A stretch of DNA of 64,000 nt from Henningerozyma blattae CBS 6284 (lineage: Eukaryota > Ascomycota > Saccharomycetes > Saccharomycetales > Saccharomycetaceae). The translations under genes were made by a program, and so were the position numbers. Numbering within the stretch: position 1 is the stretch's first letter; each line of letters starts with the position of its first letter. The notes below the pieces were generated by a model. It did no database searches, was not told the origin of the DNA, and was given only the letters and a program-made list of their open reading frames with translations. The stretch covers positions 2,232,001-2,296,000 of the forward strand of contig NC_020185.1 in NCBI RefSeq assembly GCF_000315915.1, written 5' to 3'. Positions 39,748 through 50,467 of the stretch are shown here, in pieces.

Positions 39748-40997
39748 TATATGTGTTGGCTATGTTTTAATTGAAAGCTTTATGTTATTAAAAATTAAAA
39801 AAATAACGATGGGCCAGTTATTTATGACTTTTTATCTTCCTCGATGATTATTAATTAATCTTCCAACACTATTGTAACAATATATATTAGTATAGTTTCC
39901 GAAAAAGATGTCAATACAATTTTATACGTTCAATGAGGGACTAAAATAAATAAATGAAATAATAAACAAATCGAAAAAAGAGAACAAGAGCTAAAAAAAT
40001 GTCAGATCTACAAATAGCCAAGAGTAAATAGACCAAAATCAATACCAAATTAGATTCTTAATATATAAATATCAACATCAACATCATCGTTCGATTTCTC
40101 AGCACGCCGCACATTGCAAAGCGATTCACCAAGACAATACGCTCATTCTGGAAATAACCAATAACACAGCAAAACTACGTCAATGCATCGTTACCCGCTG
40201 CCTTAGAATATTGTGTCCCACTAATTATAGATTTAGTTTTAATTATTTATTTTTTTTTTGCTGCAATTTCGTGGTTCTTCTTCGTCTTTTCCTACTGTTC
40301 TTAGAACTTTAATTTCGTGTCTCAATACACGCTGTAAACTGAAAAAAAATAAAATTGATGACCCCAAAGAGGTACAATTCGAGAAATTTCAATTTACCTT
40401 TTTTCACATTTACTTTCCGTTTCTCATACCCCATTTTCCGTTTTCCACAACTTTATTTCCGTTTTTCATTAGATAAATTTCCCTTTTCTGATTTTCCAAA
40501 GAATCTATTTTCCGTTCTTTTTTTTTGGAAATTTCCTGTCCCGCCAAATCGAGATCCCGCGAAACCCCAAAATAAAAAATAAAACACCCGTAACCCATAA
40601 CCCGTGACCTGCGACCCGTGAAAGACTCCGGAAACATGGGGAAAATTGCTGGGTTCTTTTAGTCCCACTTCTCATTACCAAACACCAGCACATTCTCTAC
40701 TTCCAGGGGCATCTAATGTACAGAGCATAATGCGAAGGGATTGTGAGGCAAGATATATAACTTTTAGAATAAAATATTTAACAAAAAGGCTTCGATGAGT
40801 CCATTGACAATTAAAAATTTACTCAATTGATAACATTCAAGTAGTCTGTGGACCTCAATAACATTAAAATAATTTTGCTGTGTGTGATAGTACGTTTTTT
40901 TTTTATTTTTTTTATTTTTTTATTTTTTTAGCAAGGCAACTACATTTTCTTTCCTTTTTTCCCCCATAATTACTACTATTTTTTTCATTCTTTTTAT
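39748..40997. other. 1.25 kb divergent promoter region of PXL1 and TGL4
   Basis: It contains four TTTCCG(T) words at 40414-40514, and a compact group of CCCGT/CCCAT words at 40584-40621, starting with ACACCCGTAACCC, which resembles a Rap1 site. Long T tracts (40897-40930) precede TGL4. Short overlapping frames around 40258-40693 cover these repeats and are not credible genes. Confidence 0.5.
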
Positions 40998-43900
40998 ATG
41001 GTTACAACAGCTAGCCAAGAGGCTCCCTTTTGTGCTACAGAACATTTGATTCTGGAGTATTATAAAGCACTACTAGACGTAACAGAGCACAATTGGTTCT
41101 TCAAACCTACATATCGCGATTATATTGCAGCTCAAGATCATATAGATAAAGACACAAATACTATCAATACGGATGAGCATTTCTTTATCGGGTTTGAAAA
41201 TAGCTTAAAAGAAAAAAATAATCTCAAGACTTTACTATTACAAGATTTACAAGATACAAACGATTCAAATGATGAACTATCAAATACAACGATAAGTACA
41301 GTTATCAATACAAAAACCAATACTCCTACTCCGGCTGCTATAATGGTTACTGAAACAGATATTCGTACTCCGAAAGCAATAAGTAATAATGCTAACAATG
41401 TTCCTAGTAACACGGAACTGAATGATCTTACCCCAATGAGCAAATCGAATATTAAAGAAAATTGTATTTCGGATACAGAGACTATAGTTCCGGATAATGA
41501 TTTTCCAAAGGATAACGGATCTCTAAGTCGTATAACTAAATACATCAATTATTTGCCAATTAAAAGGATTACAAAGATGATGGCAACTTCTATACCTGGC
41601 TGGAATTCTATTTCCATGGCTATCACTGAATTTCAATCAAATAGATTAAAACAGCAGAAGATAAAGGAGTTGTTGAAAAAAAGATATGAAATCACTTCGT
41701 ATAATGAATGGAAGGAAATTAGTTTACAATTGGATCATCTGACGGGCAAAGAAGATTGGAAATATGAAGAAGAATCTGATTTATATGATTATCAATTGGT
41801 TAAAGATATAACTCTAGAGATGATCCATTTAAGAGAAACCAAACAATATATGAAATTATTATGCTTATTAAGAACCAAATGGGTTAGAAATATTGGTAAT
41901 ATGGGTAATTTGAATTTGTATAGACAATCTCATGTCGGTACTAAAAAAATTATAGATGATTATATGCATGAATCTACAAACGCTCTAGACGCATTATTAA
42001 ATGATTCTAATCTAGATACAGAATATTTATTAACTGTATTGCAACAAACAAGAAGAAATATTGGCAGAACTGCTCTAGTATTAAGTGGTGGTGGTACTTT
42101 CGGACTTTTCCATATCGGTGTCTTGGCGGCATTGTTTGAACAAGATTTATTACCAAGAGTTATTAGTGGTAGTAGTGCTGGTGCCATTGTAGCAAGTATT
42201 TTATGTGTACATCAAACAGAAGAGATTCCAGGCTTATTAAGACAGGTTTTAGATATGGAATTTAATATTTTTACAGACGACACTGAAAAAAGTGATAGTG
42301 AAAATCTATTAATAAAGATTTCCAGATTTTTCCAAGATGGTACTTGGTTCGATAATAAACATTTAATTAAAACTATGCGAAGTTTTTTAGGTGATTTGAC
42401 TTTCAGAGAAGCATATAATAGATCTGGTAGGATCTTAAACGTTACAGTTTCTCCAATGTCATTATTTGAACAACCAAGGTTATTAAATAACTTAACTGCT
42501 CCAAATGTTATGATTTGGTCTGCAGTTTGTGCTTCTTGTTCTGTTCCAGGTATATTTCCTTCAACTCCTTTATATGAAAAAGATCCTCATACTGGTGAAA
42601 AAAGAGAATGGGAAGGTAGTACTTCAGTAAAATTTGTAGACGGATCTGTTGATAATGATTTACCAATTACTAGATTATCTGAAATGTTTAATATCGATCA
42701 TATTATTGCATGTCAAGTTAACTTACATGTATTCCCATTTTTGAAAATGTCATTATCTTGTGTAGGCGGTGATGTTCAATATGAATTTAATGCAAGATTG
42801 AAAAGTAACATATCCAAGGTTTCAAATTTCATATCTGAAGAAATTATGCATTATTTAGAACTTGGTTGTGAGTTAGGGATAAGTAAAAAACTTTTAACCA
42901 AACTAAGATCTGTTTTGGCCCAACAATATTCGGGTGATATAACCATTTTACCAGAAATGAAAATGCTACTTAGACTGAATAGTCTATTAATTAATCCAAC
43001 AAAAGGGTTCCTCCTATATGAATCAACATATGGTGCAAGGGCTACCTGGCCAAAATTATATCTAATTCAAAACCATTGTTATCAAGAAATCGCATTGGAT
43101 AAGGCAATCTCCTATTTAAGAGGGAAAGTTGTCATGTCAAGATCAATTAAGAATCCTCTTCAATTATTTAATCCTTCGTTGGGACTCATAAAACCAATTC
43201 ATAAGCATAATAGTATCAATAAAAATAATACTAGGGATAATTCTGAAAAAGATGAAATCTCTCCTGTCGTCTTAGATGATAATTTAATCGAGCCACATAA
43301 TAAGAAATCAATGTTATTATTACCAGAAAAATTCTCCTCACCAAATAATAGATTATTGGATGCTATTCAACATGCAGAAGGCTTACATGCAGATAGTGAC
43401 TCTTCGTCTTCTAGTATACATCGTAAAAGAATGCAATCTGATTTGACTTCCTATTCATCACCTACTAAACTATATCATCAGCAACAACTTGTAAGTTCCA
43501 GTAGATCATCAAGAAGTAGGAAATTAACATCTCCATCTTCATTTAGACTAGGTAGACAAACAAAGAGATTACAAGCTCCATCATACAAGGGTAAAATTAT
43601 GAATGATATGGTTTATCCTTTAAAAGATATGACAAAACCAGCAAGCAGTAGTCCTTTACGAGAAAGAAGATCACCGATTCCTCATCTTTCTACTACACCA
43701 AGATACTCCTCTTATACTTATCCACCTCAATCACCAATTTTAAGGAGGAATAATAGATTTAGAAGTTATAGTTTACAGGCTCAAAAATCAGCTCAGACAA
43801 ATAATGCTAAAACCACCACAACTCCGTTAAAAGCCAGAACTAGAAGCAATACTATTTATTATGGAGAATTGAACGATGAAAATGCAAGTTCAAGATCCCT

Positions 43901-44114
43901 CAATATGCATATTCCAGATCCGGCAATTATTGTCGAAGAACCAATAAAGAGAAATAAACCTTTAAATATTAATACCAATATTACTTCTTCAAGCTTAAAC
44001 TTGGCACCTTATAGATTTGAAAATCCACAGTTAAACGAATCAACAGCTGACGAAGAAGAAGTAGGAGATAAATATTCTCCAGTAACACCAAACAAAGCCA
44101 ATTGCACATTTTAG
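40998..44114 (+). CDS. TGL4: Lipid-droplet triacylglycerol lipase, patatin type (Tgl4/Tgl5)
   Basis: The product has 1038 residues, a little longer than S. cerevisiae Tgl4 (910). Tgl4 is a lipid-droplet triacylglycerol lipase that also has phospholipase/acyltransferase activities and is activated by Cdc28. The central patatin domain (about residues 355-560) shows the oxyanion glycine-rich loop SGGGTFGLFHIGVL near 360, the GSSAGA nucleophile elbow near 390 (GxSxG) and the catalytic-dyad Asp in VDGSVDNDLP near 548. The region just before (HLRETKQYMKLLCLLRTKW) is the conserved upstream domain of this lipase group. The C-terminal ~300 residues are Ser/Arg-rich with SP sites (RRSPIPHL, SSPLRERRS). 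TGL4 and TGL5 are duplicates. PXL1 on the left and DIA2 on the right fit one copy each of the two S. cerevisiae tracks. Confidence 0.9.
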   Translation: MVTTASQEAPFCATEHLILEYYKALLDVTEHNWFFKPTYRDYIAAQDHIDKDTNTINTDEHFFIGFENSLKEKNNLKTLLLQDLQDTNDSNDELSNTTISTVINTKTNTPTPAAIMVTETDIRTPKAISNNANNVPSNTELNDLTPMSKSNIKENCISDTETIVPDNDFPKDNGSLSRITKYINYLPIKRITKMMATSIPGWNSISMAITEFQSNRLKQQKIKELLKKRYEITSYNEWKEISLQLDHLTGKEDWKYEEESDLYDYQLVKDITLEMIHLRETKQYMKLLCLLRTKWVRNIGNMGNLNLYRQSHVGTKKIIDDYMHESTNALDALLNDSNLDTEYLLTVLQQTRRNIGRTALVLSGGGTFGLFHIGVLAALFEQDLLPRVISGSSAGAIVASILCVHQTEEIPGLLRQVLDMEFNIFTDDTEKSDSENLLIKISRFFQDGTWFDNKHLIKTMRSFLGDLTFREAYNRSGRILNVTVSPMSLFEQPRLLNNLTAPNVMIWSAVCASCSVPGIFPSTPLYEKDPHTGEKREWEGSTSVKFVDGSVDNDLPITRLSEMFNIDHIIACQVNLHVFPFLKMSLSCVGGDVQYEFNARLKSNISKVSNFISEEIMHYLELGCELGISKKLLTKLRSVLAQQYSGDITILPEMKMLLRLNSLLINPTKGFLLYESTYGARATWPKLYLIQNHCYQEIALDKAISYLRGKVVMSRSIKNPLQLFNPSLGLIKPIHKHNSINKNNTRDNSEKDEISPVVLDDNLIEPHNKKSMLLLPEKFSSPNNRLLDAIQHAEGLHADSDSSSSSIHRKRMQSDLTSYSSPTKLYHQQQLVSSSRSSRSRKLTSPSSFRLGRQTKRLQAPSYKGKIMNDMVYPLKDMTKPASSSPLRERRSPIPHLSTTPRYSSYTYPPQSPILRRNNRFRSYSLQAQKSAQTNNAKTTTTPLKARTRSNTIYYGELNDENASSRSLNMHIPDPAIIVEEPIKRNKPLNINTNITSSSLNLAPYRFENPQLNESTADEEEVGDKYSPVTPNKANCTF

Positions 44115-44262
44115 TTCACCTTTTTATTTTAATTCATTATCTTCATCTTTTGTACTATATATAGCTATTTATCATAAAATACGTATGCATACATAGTTTT
44201 GTAAATTAACGAAATTTACTTCCATTGATTATCATAATTATTAAGTACATATATTCTAAAGT

Positions 44263-46443
44263 TTAAAAATTATAATTAAAAGAATTTTTTCCAAATACTT
44301 CCCATTTTTCCAGGTCATAATTACATTCGATTTTCTCAACAAATTTATTCCCCTTCAAAGAATTAATTGTCTCATGTGATATTTTTGGACAACCATTAAC
44401 TATTAAATGCTTAAAAGGTCTTTGAAATTCGTTGTACATTGCTTTTAAAAAATCATAAACACCAACCCCTGTTAGGTATCCATTATGTGATAGATCTAAA
44501 ACTTGAAGTTCATTCAAGAAAGCTGCTTGTTCTCCAAATAATCTCATGGTAGTGTCTGTGACAAATGAATCAGAATTGAATGTAAGATGACTAATTGGAA
44601 GCATATATTCAATTAAGTTGGGGAATACTAATCGTTCCTGTGTATGCAATGCATTTTCTCCTAGTTTGATACATTTGCCAATATTAAGATATTCAATTAA
44701 GTGAGTTTCTAACAAACTATTAATAAAACGAACTATTTCGCCACTAATCGAAGTATTCATGAAGTCAATGTGCTTTAAAGCTTTCAGATTTTCCTTCATG
44801 CACATTGTATCGTTTTGAGAAGGATATCCTGGATTTTCTGAGTTAAACAATGTAGCTAATGTTATGGGAGGATATATATGATTTTCACGAATTGTTAATT
44901 TTAATAAATTTTTAAAAATAAATTTTCTTGAAATATATTGTAAAAAATATTGTAGTCTGCAATTATTATTATTTTCAATCCATAGCTCTTCTAAGGTTAC
45001 TAAAGATTCAAGCCAATCAAATTGAGTTTCCGAAGGTTGAAACTCAATACCTGTAAGACAAATCTTCCTCAAAGAGGCCAGATTACATTTAACTATTTCT
45101 ATGAATAGAGAAGGGTTATTCATTTTCCGAACCTTATAGCACATGACTATTGATTCTAAACTCTTTCCCCAATTTCTTGGAAGGTGGAAAGAATTAGCTG
45201 ACGAAAAACCTGCATCTATTGGCTCAACCGCCTTGTTTATTAACAACTCAAGCTTCCATAATTTAGGAAACAGCGATAAATACGCTATTTCATCGAATCT
45301 ATCAACTCTCAACGCAGATAATAACGATAATTGGCTAACATTATCAAAAAGTGCTGGATTTTCTTTCATATATTTATAAAAATCCGTAGTTGTTAGATTA
45401 GGAAAAGATAATACCAATTTTTTAATAGAAAACCATTGGGAATAATTAATAAAGGTTTGTAAAATTTTCTTTTCTTCCGACGTTGCTTTAGCGGATAGTT
45501 TAACAGAGTCAAGTACCAATTTTCTCCTTCCTTCTATAAAGTCCCTTTCAGTAAGTTTCAATTTATTAAAAAATTTACAAAACATAGTGATTTGTCGTAG
45601 TCTCACAGAATTTAGGTTTAAAGTCGTAAATAATTGGGAATTTAATGTAATAAACAAATTCCAATATCGCGAAACCGTGGAAAATGATAATAAATCTTTT
45701 GCTGGGAGATATTTCAGTATCTTGACAGATATTTCAGACGGGAACAATAGTAAAAAATCCAGACTTTTTGTTTCATTATTGGAAGCTGTAGATGTTTGCT
45801 GAGTTGCTAAAATCGATAACTTTGCTTTCTTCTTATTGAGCTCAGAATATTCCTCTATTGGATCAATAACAATTCTCTTCAAGGGGTTCTTAGAATATTC
45901 TGAATTTTCTTTAAGTTTCGTTTGATCTGCATCAAGCTTATTTCTCAAAAGCTGCCGTTGATCGTATATGAAAGTGAGGGTATCTTTATGATATGATATA
46001 TTACGCTGCTGACGCCCCTCTTTAGCCTTTAAAATAGCATTTTTGTAAACAATGTAGGCCATCTTTTCATCTCTCATCTTTAACCAGAGTCTCGCTGATC
46101 GAATATACCCTTTCATGTTATAAGGTTCACTCTCAATCATCTTTTTGGATACCCTGATAGCTTTGCTAACTTCACCAACCTTCTCCCAGCAAGCTGCTAG
46201 GTTATCCAGTAATTTAATGTATCTAGGGTGGTAGAGCTTGCCATCTGAATTTAATGGAGTGATAGGTAAATTTGCTGCAATACGAAGCTGTATAATCCGC
46301 GGTTGTTCATAACTTCTAACTAATTTAACAGCTTTTTCAAATAGTTTTCTAGCGTCTTGATAGTTCTCATTTTTGAAAAAATTCGTTCCTAATTCAATAG
46401 CCTTTTCAATAACGGTATCATCTCCAGAATTTGCTGCATTCAT
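44263..46443 (-). CDS. DIA2: F-box protein with TPR and leucine-rich repeats
   Basis: The product has 726 residues (S. cerevisiae Dia2 732). Dia2 is the substrate receptor of an SCF ubiquitin ligase that travels with the replisome and ubiquitylates Mcm7 to disassemble CMG at termination. The N-terminal ~150 residues contain TPR-like helices (AIELGTNFFKNENYQDARKL, YIKLLDNLAACWEKVGE). The F-box follows near residue 230 (FPSEISVKILKYLPAKDLLS then TVSRYW). The remaining two thirds are leucine-rich repeats, ending LDLSHNGYLTGVGVYDFLKA. This TPR, F-box, LRR order is diagnostic among yeast F-box proteins. It is convergent with TGL4 (148 bp between stops) and divergent from ATX2, as YOR080W and YOR079C are. 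Confidence 0.93.
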   Translation of the reverse strand: MNAANSGDDTVIEKAIELGTNFFKNENYQDARKLFEKAVKLVRSYEQPRIIQLRIAANLPITPLNSDGKLYHPRYIKLLDNLAACWEKVGEVSKAIRVSKKMIESEPYNMKGYIRSARLWLKMRDEKMAYIVYKNAILKAKEGRQQRNISYHKDTLTFIYDQRQLLRNKLDADQTKLKENSEYSKNPLKRIVIDPIEEYSELNKKKAKLSILATQQTSTASNNETKSLDFLLLFPSEISVKILKYLPAKDLLSFSTVSRYWNLFITLNSQLFTTLNLNSVRLRQITMFCKFFNKLKLTERDFIEGRRKLVLDSVKLSAKATSEEKKILQTFINYSQWFSIKKLVLSFPNLTTTDFYKYMKENPALFDNVSQLSLLSALRVDRFDEIAYLSLFPKLWKLELLINKAVEPIDAGFSSANSFHLPRNWGKSLESIVMCYKVRKMNNPSLFIEIVKCNLASLRKICLTGIEFQPSETQFDWLESLVTLEELWIENNNNCRLQYFLQYISRKFIFKNLLKLTIRENHIYPPITLATLFNSENPGYPSQNDTMCMKENLKALKHIDFMNTSISGEIVRFINSLLETHLIEYLNIGKCIKLGENALHTQERLVFPNLIEYMLPISHLTFNSDSFVTDTTMRLFGEQAAFLNELQVLDLSHNGYLTGVGVYDFLKAMYNEFQRPFKHLIVNGCPKISHETINSLKGNKFVEKIECNYDLEKWEVFGKNSFNYNF

Positions 46444-46769
46444 TTAATCACTTAATAAAAATCAGCACATACATATATGTCGTGCAAGCTATAAAAATCT
46501 GAAAACTCTGCCACCTTTACTTTTCTGATATTTCCAAATTTTGGATAAGCCTTCGAAATTATCGCCAAATTATTTTAATTGGAAAATAAGTGCAATATAA
46601 CCGAAAACGATAAATTCTTAATAAGCTGAGAAAGAATTAGAAAAAATGGAAAACCAAAACATTTACGATATTCCAATACAGTGCTATAAAATTAAGCATT
46701 GTTTGAACTCTTGAGCATAATTTTCCATTCTTTTTGCTATATGTTCCTTTAGAAGAATAGTAGGTAAAA
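46444..46769. other. Divergent promoter of DIA2 and ATX2
   Basis: 326 bp of AT-rich spacer. No strong motif was recognised beyond T-rich stretches. Confidence 0.5.
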
Positions 46770-47774
46770 ATGTCAGCGAAATTTGGAAGTATAATATTAC
46801 TAGCTATCCTACTACTAGTGGCAACGTTTGCAGTAGGAATTATACCCTTGTATTGGCTAGGCCATAATTCAAATAAAAATAGTGATAAATACATATATAT
46901 GCTATCTCAATTTGGGATTGGTATGCTTTTAGGTACTTCATTCATGCTAGTTATTCCTGAAGGTATTAAAGCCTGTGTTGAGCATGACGGTAATGTGGGC
47001 CTGAATCTATTAGTTGGCTTTATTGGTGTTTACTTACTGGATAGAATAGTCCAGCTAATAATGAAAAGGGGAACCCTAGATTCTCGTTTTGAAGAAGCCT
47101 CAAGAATAAACTCTTTGAAGGACTTAATTAGATATCCAAAAGTTCCATTTTTATGTATCTTGAGAAATAACGTAGTATTTGCTCTTTTTATACATGGGCT
47201 CTCAGATGGTATTGCCCTTGGTACTACTACAGGTAATGGGGCTTTACTATTTGTCTTATTAATTGCTATCGTGATTCATAAAATACCTGCCACATTATCA
47301 TTATCAAGTTTAATGATATCCAAACAGAAGCTACCAAAATGGGAAATTCTATCAAATCTATTTGCATTTGCATTATCTACACCGCTAGGCTATGTTGTAG
47401 TTTCCTGTTTCAATTTATCTGATTCATCTACCATGGAAGTTATATGTGGGAATTTATTACTAATGAGCGGTGGTAGTTTGTTATATGCCTCATTTACCGC
47501 ATTTGTAGGTGGGGATGAACACGATCATTCCCAGATATCAAGTAATGAAAATGCAGTACAATATGATAAAGTTGAGAGTCAATCAACGAATAGTAGAAAT
47601 GCCACACCTATTCCACCAATAGACCTCAATTTTGAAGATACAGATGGTAACCATGAAACTATTCAATCTTCATCTAATAACAACTCAAAACTATTAAAAT
47701 ACGATGAATCTGTGTACATCTTAATTGGTGTAATAATTCCACTAATCATCTCCTTTGTCATTTCTGAAGATTAA
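46770..47774 (+). CDS. ATX2: Golgi manganese-homeostasis protein, ZIP family
   Basis: The product has 334 residues (S. cerevisiae Atx2 313). Atx2 is a Golgi membrane protein that controls Mn2+ supply, and extra copies suppress loss of superoxide dismutase. Hydrophobic segments begin at residue 5 ([22 protein letters not shown]) and continue at about 45-65, 80-100, 130-190 and 205-245, with a final one at the C-terminus ([20 protein letters not shown]). The ZIP metal-site pair is visible as [10 protein letters not shown] and [11 protein letters not shown]. The loop before the last segment is hydrophilic with HDHS. It sits between DIA2 and BUD21 as in YOR080W-YOR079C-YOR078W. Confidence 0.9.
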   Translation: MSAKFGSIILLAILLLVATFAVGIIPLYWLGHNSNKNSDKYIYMLSQFGIGMLLGTSFMLVIPEGIKACVEHDGNVGLNLLVGFIGVYLLDRIVQLIMKRGTLDSRFEEASRINSLKDLIRYPKVPFLCILRNNVVFALFIHGLSDGIALGTTTGNGALLFVLLIAIVIHKIPATLSLSSLMISKQKLPKWEILSNLFAFALSTPLGYVVVSCFNLSDSSTMEVICGNLLLMSGGSLLYASFTAFVGGDEHDHSQISSNENAVQYDKVESQSTNSRNATPIPPIDLNFEDTDGNHETIQSSSNNNSKLLKYDESVYILIGVIIPLIISFVISED

Positions 47775-48086
47775 TCTAAAAGTATGTATATTCTAATGTA
47801 TCCCATGTGCTTCTTCTGTATGATAGAATATGATATAAAATGAATATACCCAACAATTATTAAACCATTGTTTTAAAAATTACAAATTAATGTAGTACAT
47901 ATATGCAAATATAGATTTTTTTAAATATAGATAAAATAAGAATGCCTACCAAAGAAGAGAAATAGACTAACCAAATATTCGATTGTAAATTTGGTAAAAA
48001 AGTACCAAACAATTAATGCGATGTTGATAGTGATCGGCCAGTATGCCGACATTTATGACTTTATATTACAGAATAATTAAATTCTA
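47775..48086. other. Convergent spacer between ATX2 and BUD21
   Basis: 312 bp of AT-rich DNA holding two 3' ends. No other feature is seen. Confidence 0.6.
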
Positions 48087-48779
48087 CTATTTCCTCTTAA
48101 TTGAACTTCTTTTTAACCATTTCTCTTTTTTGCTCATAATTAAATGTTCTTTCTTGGGTGCCATTTTGGTAAAATTATCAACCGAAGATAAAACAGAAAC
48201 TGTCACAGGGCCTCTCTTGGCAGTAGTTGCTCTTAATTTGCTTAAAGTTTTCTTCTTCTTCTTTTTTAATTGGGTATTAATCTCTTGTGAAAGATATTGA
48301 GATTCGTCTAGATCATTGAAGTTAATATGTTGTGATGTTTGAGAAGGAATATCATTTTCAGCTAATTGCTTTTGCTCTTCTATTTTATTCAAGAATTCTT
48401 CTGGCAAGGCCTCGAGCTCTTCATCAACATCATCCTCTTCAATTTGTTCTTCTTTCAATTCTTCGCGGGCTTTTTCCTCCAATGCTTGTTTCTTCTCGAT
48501 TTGCTGCTTTTTAAAAATTGCATCTTGCTTACGTCTTCTCTCCTTCAATAAATCTTGTTCTAATTTGGCTGCCTTTTGTCTTACTTGTAATTCATCGTCT
48601 AATAGTTTTTTAGCAGAATCCATACCTTCTTCTTCTGGAGCCTCATCATCATCACTTTCAGAGTCACTCAAGAATGTTGGCCTATTTGTATTAGAAGAAC
48701 TTGATGTTGGTGCTGTGACATATTCAGCACTATCCGAGCCATCTTCATCCCCAAATTTTTTGTGTGTTGAATTTGCCAT
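48087..48779 (-). CDS. BUD21: U3 snoRNP/SSU processome component
   Basis: The product has 230 residues (S. cerevisiae Bud21/Utp16 214). It is a small-subunit processome protein needed for early 18S rRNA processing, and its loss also changes bud-site choice. The N-terminus is Ser/Glu-rich (FLSDSESDDDEAPEEEG). The middle is a long charged helix with KLEQDLLKERRRKQDAIFKK and KKQALEEKAREELKEE. The C-terminus is basic, and TVSVLSSVDNFTKMAPKKEH then LIMSKKEKWLKRSSIKRK is the conserved end of the family. Identity rests on that C-terminus and on its place after DIA2 and ATX2. PAC- and RRPE-like motifs upstream fit a ribosome-biogenesis gene. Confidence 0.87.
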   Translation of the reverse strand: MANSTHKKFGDEDGSDSAEYVTAPTSSSSNTNRPTFLSDSESDDDEAPEEEGMDSAKKLLDDELQVRQKAAKLEQDLLKERRRKQDAIFKKQQIEKKQALEEKAREELKEEQIEEDDVDEELEALPEEFLNKIEEQKQLAENDIPSQTSQHINFNDLDESQYLSQEINTQLKKKKKKTLSKLRATTAKRGPVTVSVLSSVDNFTKMAPKKEHLIMSKKEKWLKRSSIKRK

Positions 48780-49378
48780 ATTATTTTGTTCTAGTGATGG
48801 GTATATCTTTTCACAAGCAATTTTAAATGGTTTTTAAAAAGTCTTTTCTTGAATTATATGAGATAAAATATGTATCTCATCTCATCGCACAATAAACCAT
48901 AGTTTGAAAATTTATCAGCAGTCACGTGAATTTTTCCTTACACTTTTTTTAAGTTCTTGAAGCTAAAATATCCCTCATAGTTAATCAGATCATAGTAATT
49001 TTAAATAGCTTCTAAAAATATCACTGAATAAGTTTAACAGTTAATACTACTTTATCTTGGATTAGTAGCGCCCTGATCTTTTAAGTTTCGTGTATGTAAT
49101 AAGTATATCATTGGTCTAACTGAAAACCCCGAAGATCGAATTCTTGCCCCAGTTATGAAAAAGGTCTTCGTAAAGAGTGAAATTGAAAAATTTCAGGTTA
49201 TCGTTCTGAAAACAATTTGATATATAAATACAATATATCTGCTACTATAAGGATCTGATATTTAAATGTATGACTCATACGATAAAAATATATTTACAAC
49301 TCATCAAAAGTAACTAGCTCGAACGAAAAAAAGCAACCTTTGTGAATTGATCCCAATATATACGATCCCAAACATAAG
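48780..49378. other. Divergent promoter of BUD21 and TVP38
   Basis: 599 bp spacer with a clear motif cluster near BUD21 (listed separately) and AT-rich sequence toward TVP38. No gene is seen. Confidence 0.55.
48881..48929. promoter_or_regulatory. PAC, RRPE-like and Cbf1 sites upstream of BUD21
   Basis: CTCATCGC (48881-48888, PAC), TGAAAATTT (48905-48913, RRPE core) and the palindrome TCACGTGA (48922-48929, Cbf1 E-box) lie within 49 bp, 102-150 bp upstream of the BUD21 ATG. The order and spacing are typical of ribosome-biogenesis promoters. The E-box could instead serve TVP38. Confidence 0.6.
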
Positions 49379-50332
49379 ATGCCGATACCTACAAGAGTGT
49401 CTTCTAATTTAGAAAGAAATTCATACGATTTCAATGATTTTGACTCTAGATTTAATGATACTAATCACAATGGTGGACGAGAAGAAGAAAACTTTTTAGA
49501 TATATATAATATGACTCCAAAGCAACGAATGATCTATAATCTTAGAACGCGATTGGATCAAATATTAGATCATTACAAGAACCTTCCGAAGATTCAGCAA
49601 ATTGCTATATGCATTTTTGGTTTTGTAACATTCGTATTGGCTATCCTGGTATTAATTTTCCATAAAACAATATTACACAAATTAGTGGAAATGTCTAACG
49701 AATTACGGGCAAATTGGTTAACCCAATTTGTTTTATTTTTTTTAATTTTTTGTGTTGGGTTTCCTCCAATGATTGGATATTCAATGCTTTCTACAAGTAC
49801 TGGCTTAATATATGGTGTTACGTTGCATGGCTGGATTATCTTAGCTTCAGGATCAATCCTTGGCTCTGTTGCTGCATTCACAGTCTTCCAAAGGCTTCTT
49901 CATTCAAAAGCCGAAAGTCTAATTAAAGTGAATAGAAAATTTGAAGCCCTAGCAATGATTTTACAACAAAATAACAGTTACTGGATACTAGCGCTTCTAA
50001 GACTATGCCCATTCCCTTACTCTTTAACCAATGGAGCCATTGCTGCCGTATATGGCGTCTCAATCAAGAATTTTACAATTGCAAATATTTTAACAAGTCC
50101 AAAATTATTTATTTATTTATTTATTGGCTCGAGAATTAAAAATATGGGTGAAGATGGTACAACAGCTGGGTCTAAGCTATTTGATTTAATAAGTATAGTA
50201 GTTACTGTTATAATTTTAAGCTTAACTGCTTGGATATTATATTATAAAACTCAGAAGAAATACATTCAATTACAACGTAATGATACTCAAGACCTTGAAA
50301 CTCCAACCATTGACGAAGATTTTGATATTTAA
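49379..50332 (+). CDS. TVP38: Golgi membrane protein with VTT/DedA (SNARE-associated) domain
   Basis: The product has 317 residues (S. cerevisiae Tvp38 337). Tvp38 is an integral late-Golgi/vesicle protein of the DedA/VTT superfamily, which includes lipid scramblases. After a hydrophilic start come hydrophobic segments near residues 80-100 (IAICIFGFVTFVLAILVLIF), 115-135 (FVLFFLIFCVGFPPMIGYSM), 145-165 and 275-295. The re-entrant VTT motif region reads GVTLHGWIILASGSILGSVA, with LRLCPFPYSLTNGAIAAVYG downstream carrying the conserved R-x-x-P and Gly. The C-terminus is acidic. It lies in the YKR088C position before OMA1 with RTS2 (a YOR gene) between them. Confidence 0.92.
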   Translation: MPIPTRVSSNLERNSYDFNDFDSRFNDTNHNGGREEENFLDIYNMTPKQRMIYNLRTRLDQILDHYKNLPKIQQIAICIFGFVTFVLAILVLIFHKTILHKLVEMSNELRANWLTQFVLFFLIFCVGFPPMIGYSMLSTSTGLIYGVTLHGWIILASGSILGSVAAFTVFQRLLHSKAESLIKVNRKFEALAMILQQNNSYWILALLRLCPFPYSLTNGAIAAVYGVSIKNFTIANILTSPKLFIYLFIGSRIKNMGEDGTTAGSKLFDLISIVVTVIILSLTAWILYYKTQKKYIQLQRNDTQDLETPTIDEDFDI

Positions 50333-50467
50333 AAGTTTCAAATAATTGCACATCTCATCTATATTTTTGTACATTAGGCGGTCTATTGACTTAAATATGC
50401 ATATATATTAATATTGTTATATTTTTATCGATTTGTTAATACAATATATCAACCTATCTACTGTTTA

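Noticed and set aside
39888..39910. TTTCCGAAA word resembling the core of centromere element CDEIII
   Set aside because: The flanking TG half of CDEIII does not match and no CDEI (RTCACRTG) lies at the proper distance across an AT-rich spacer.
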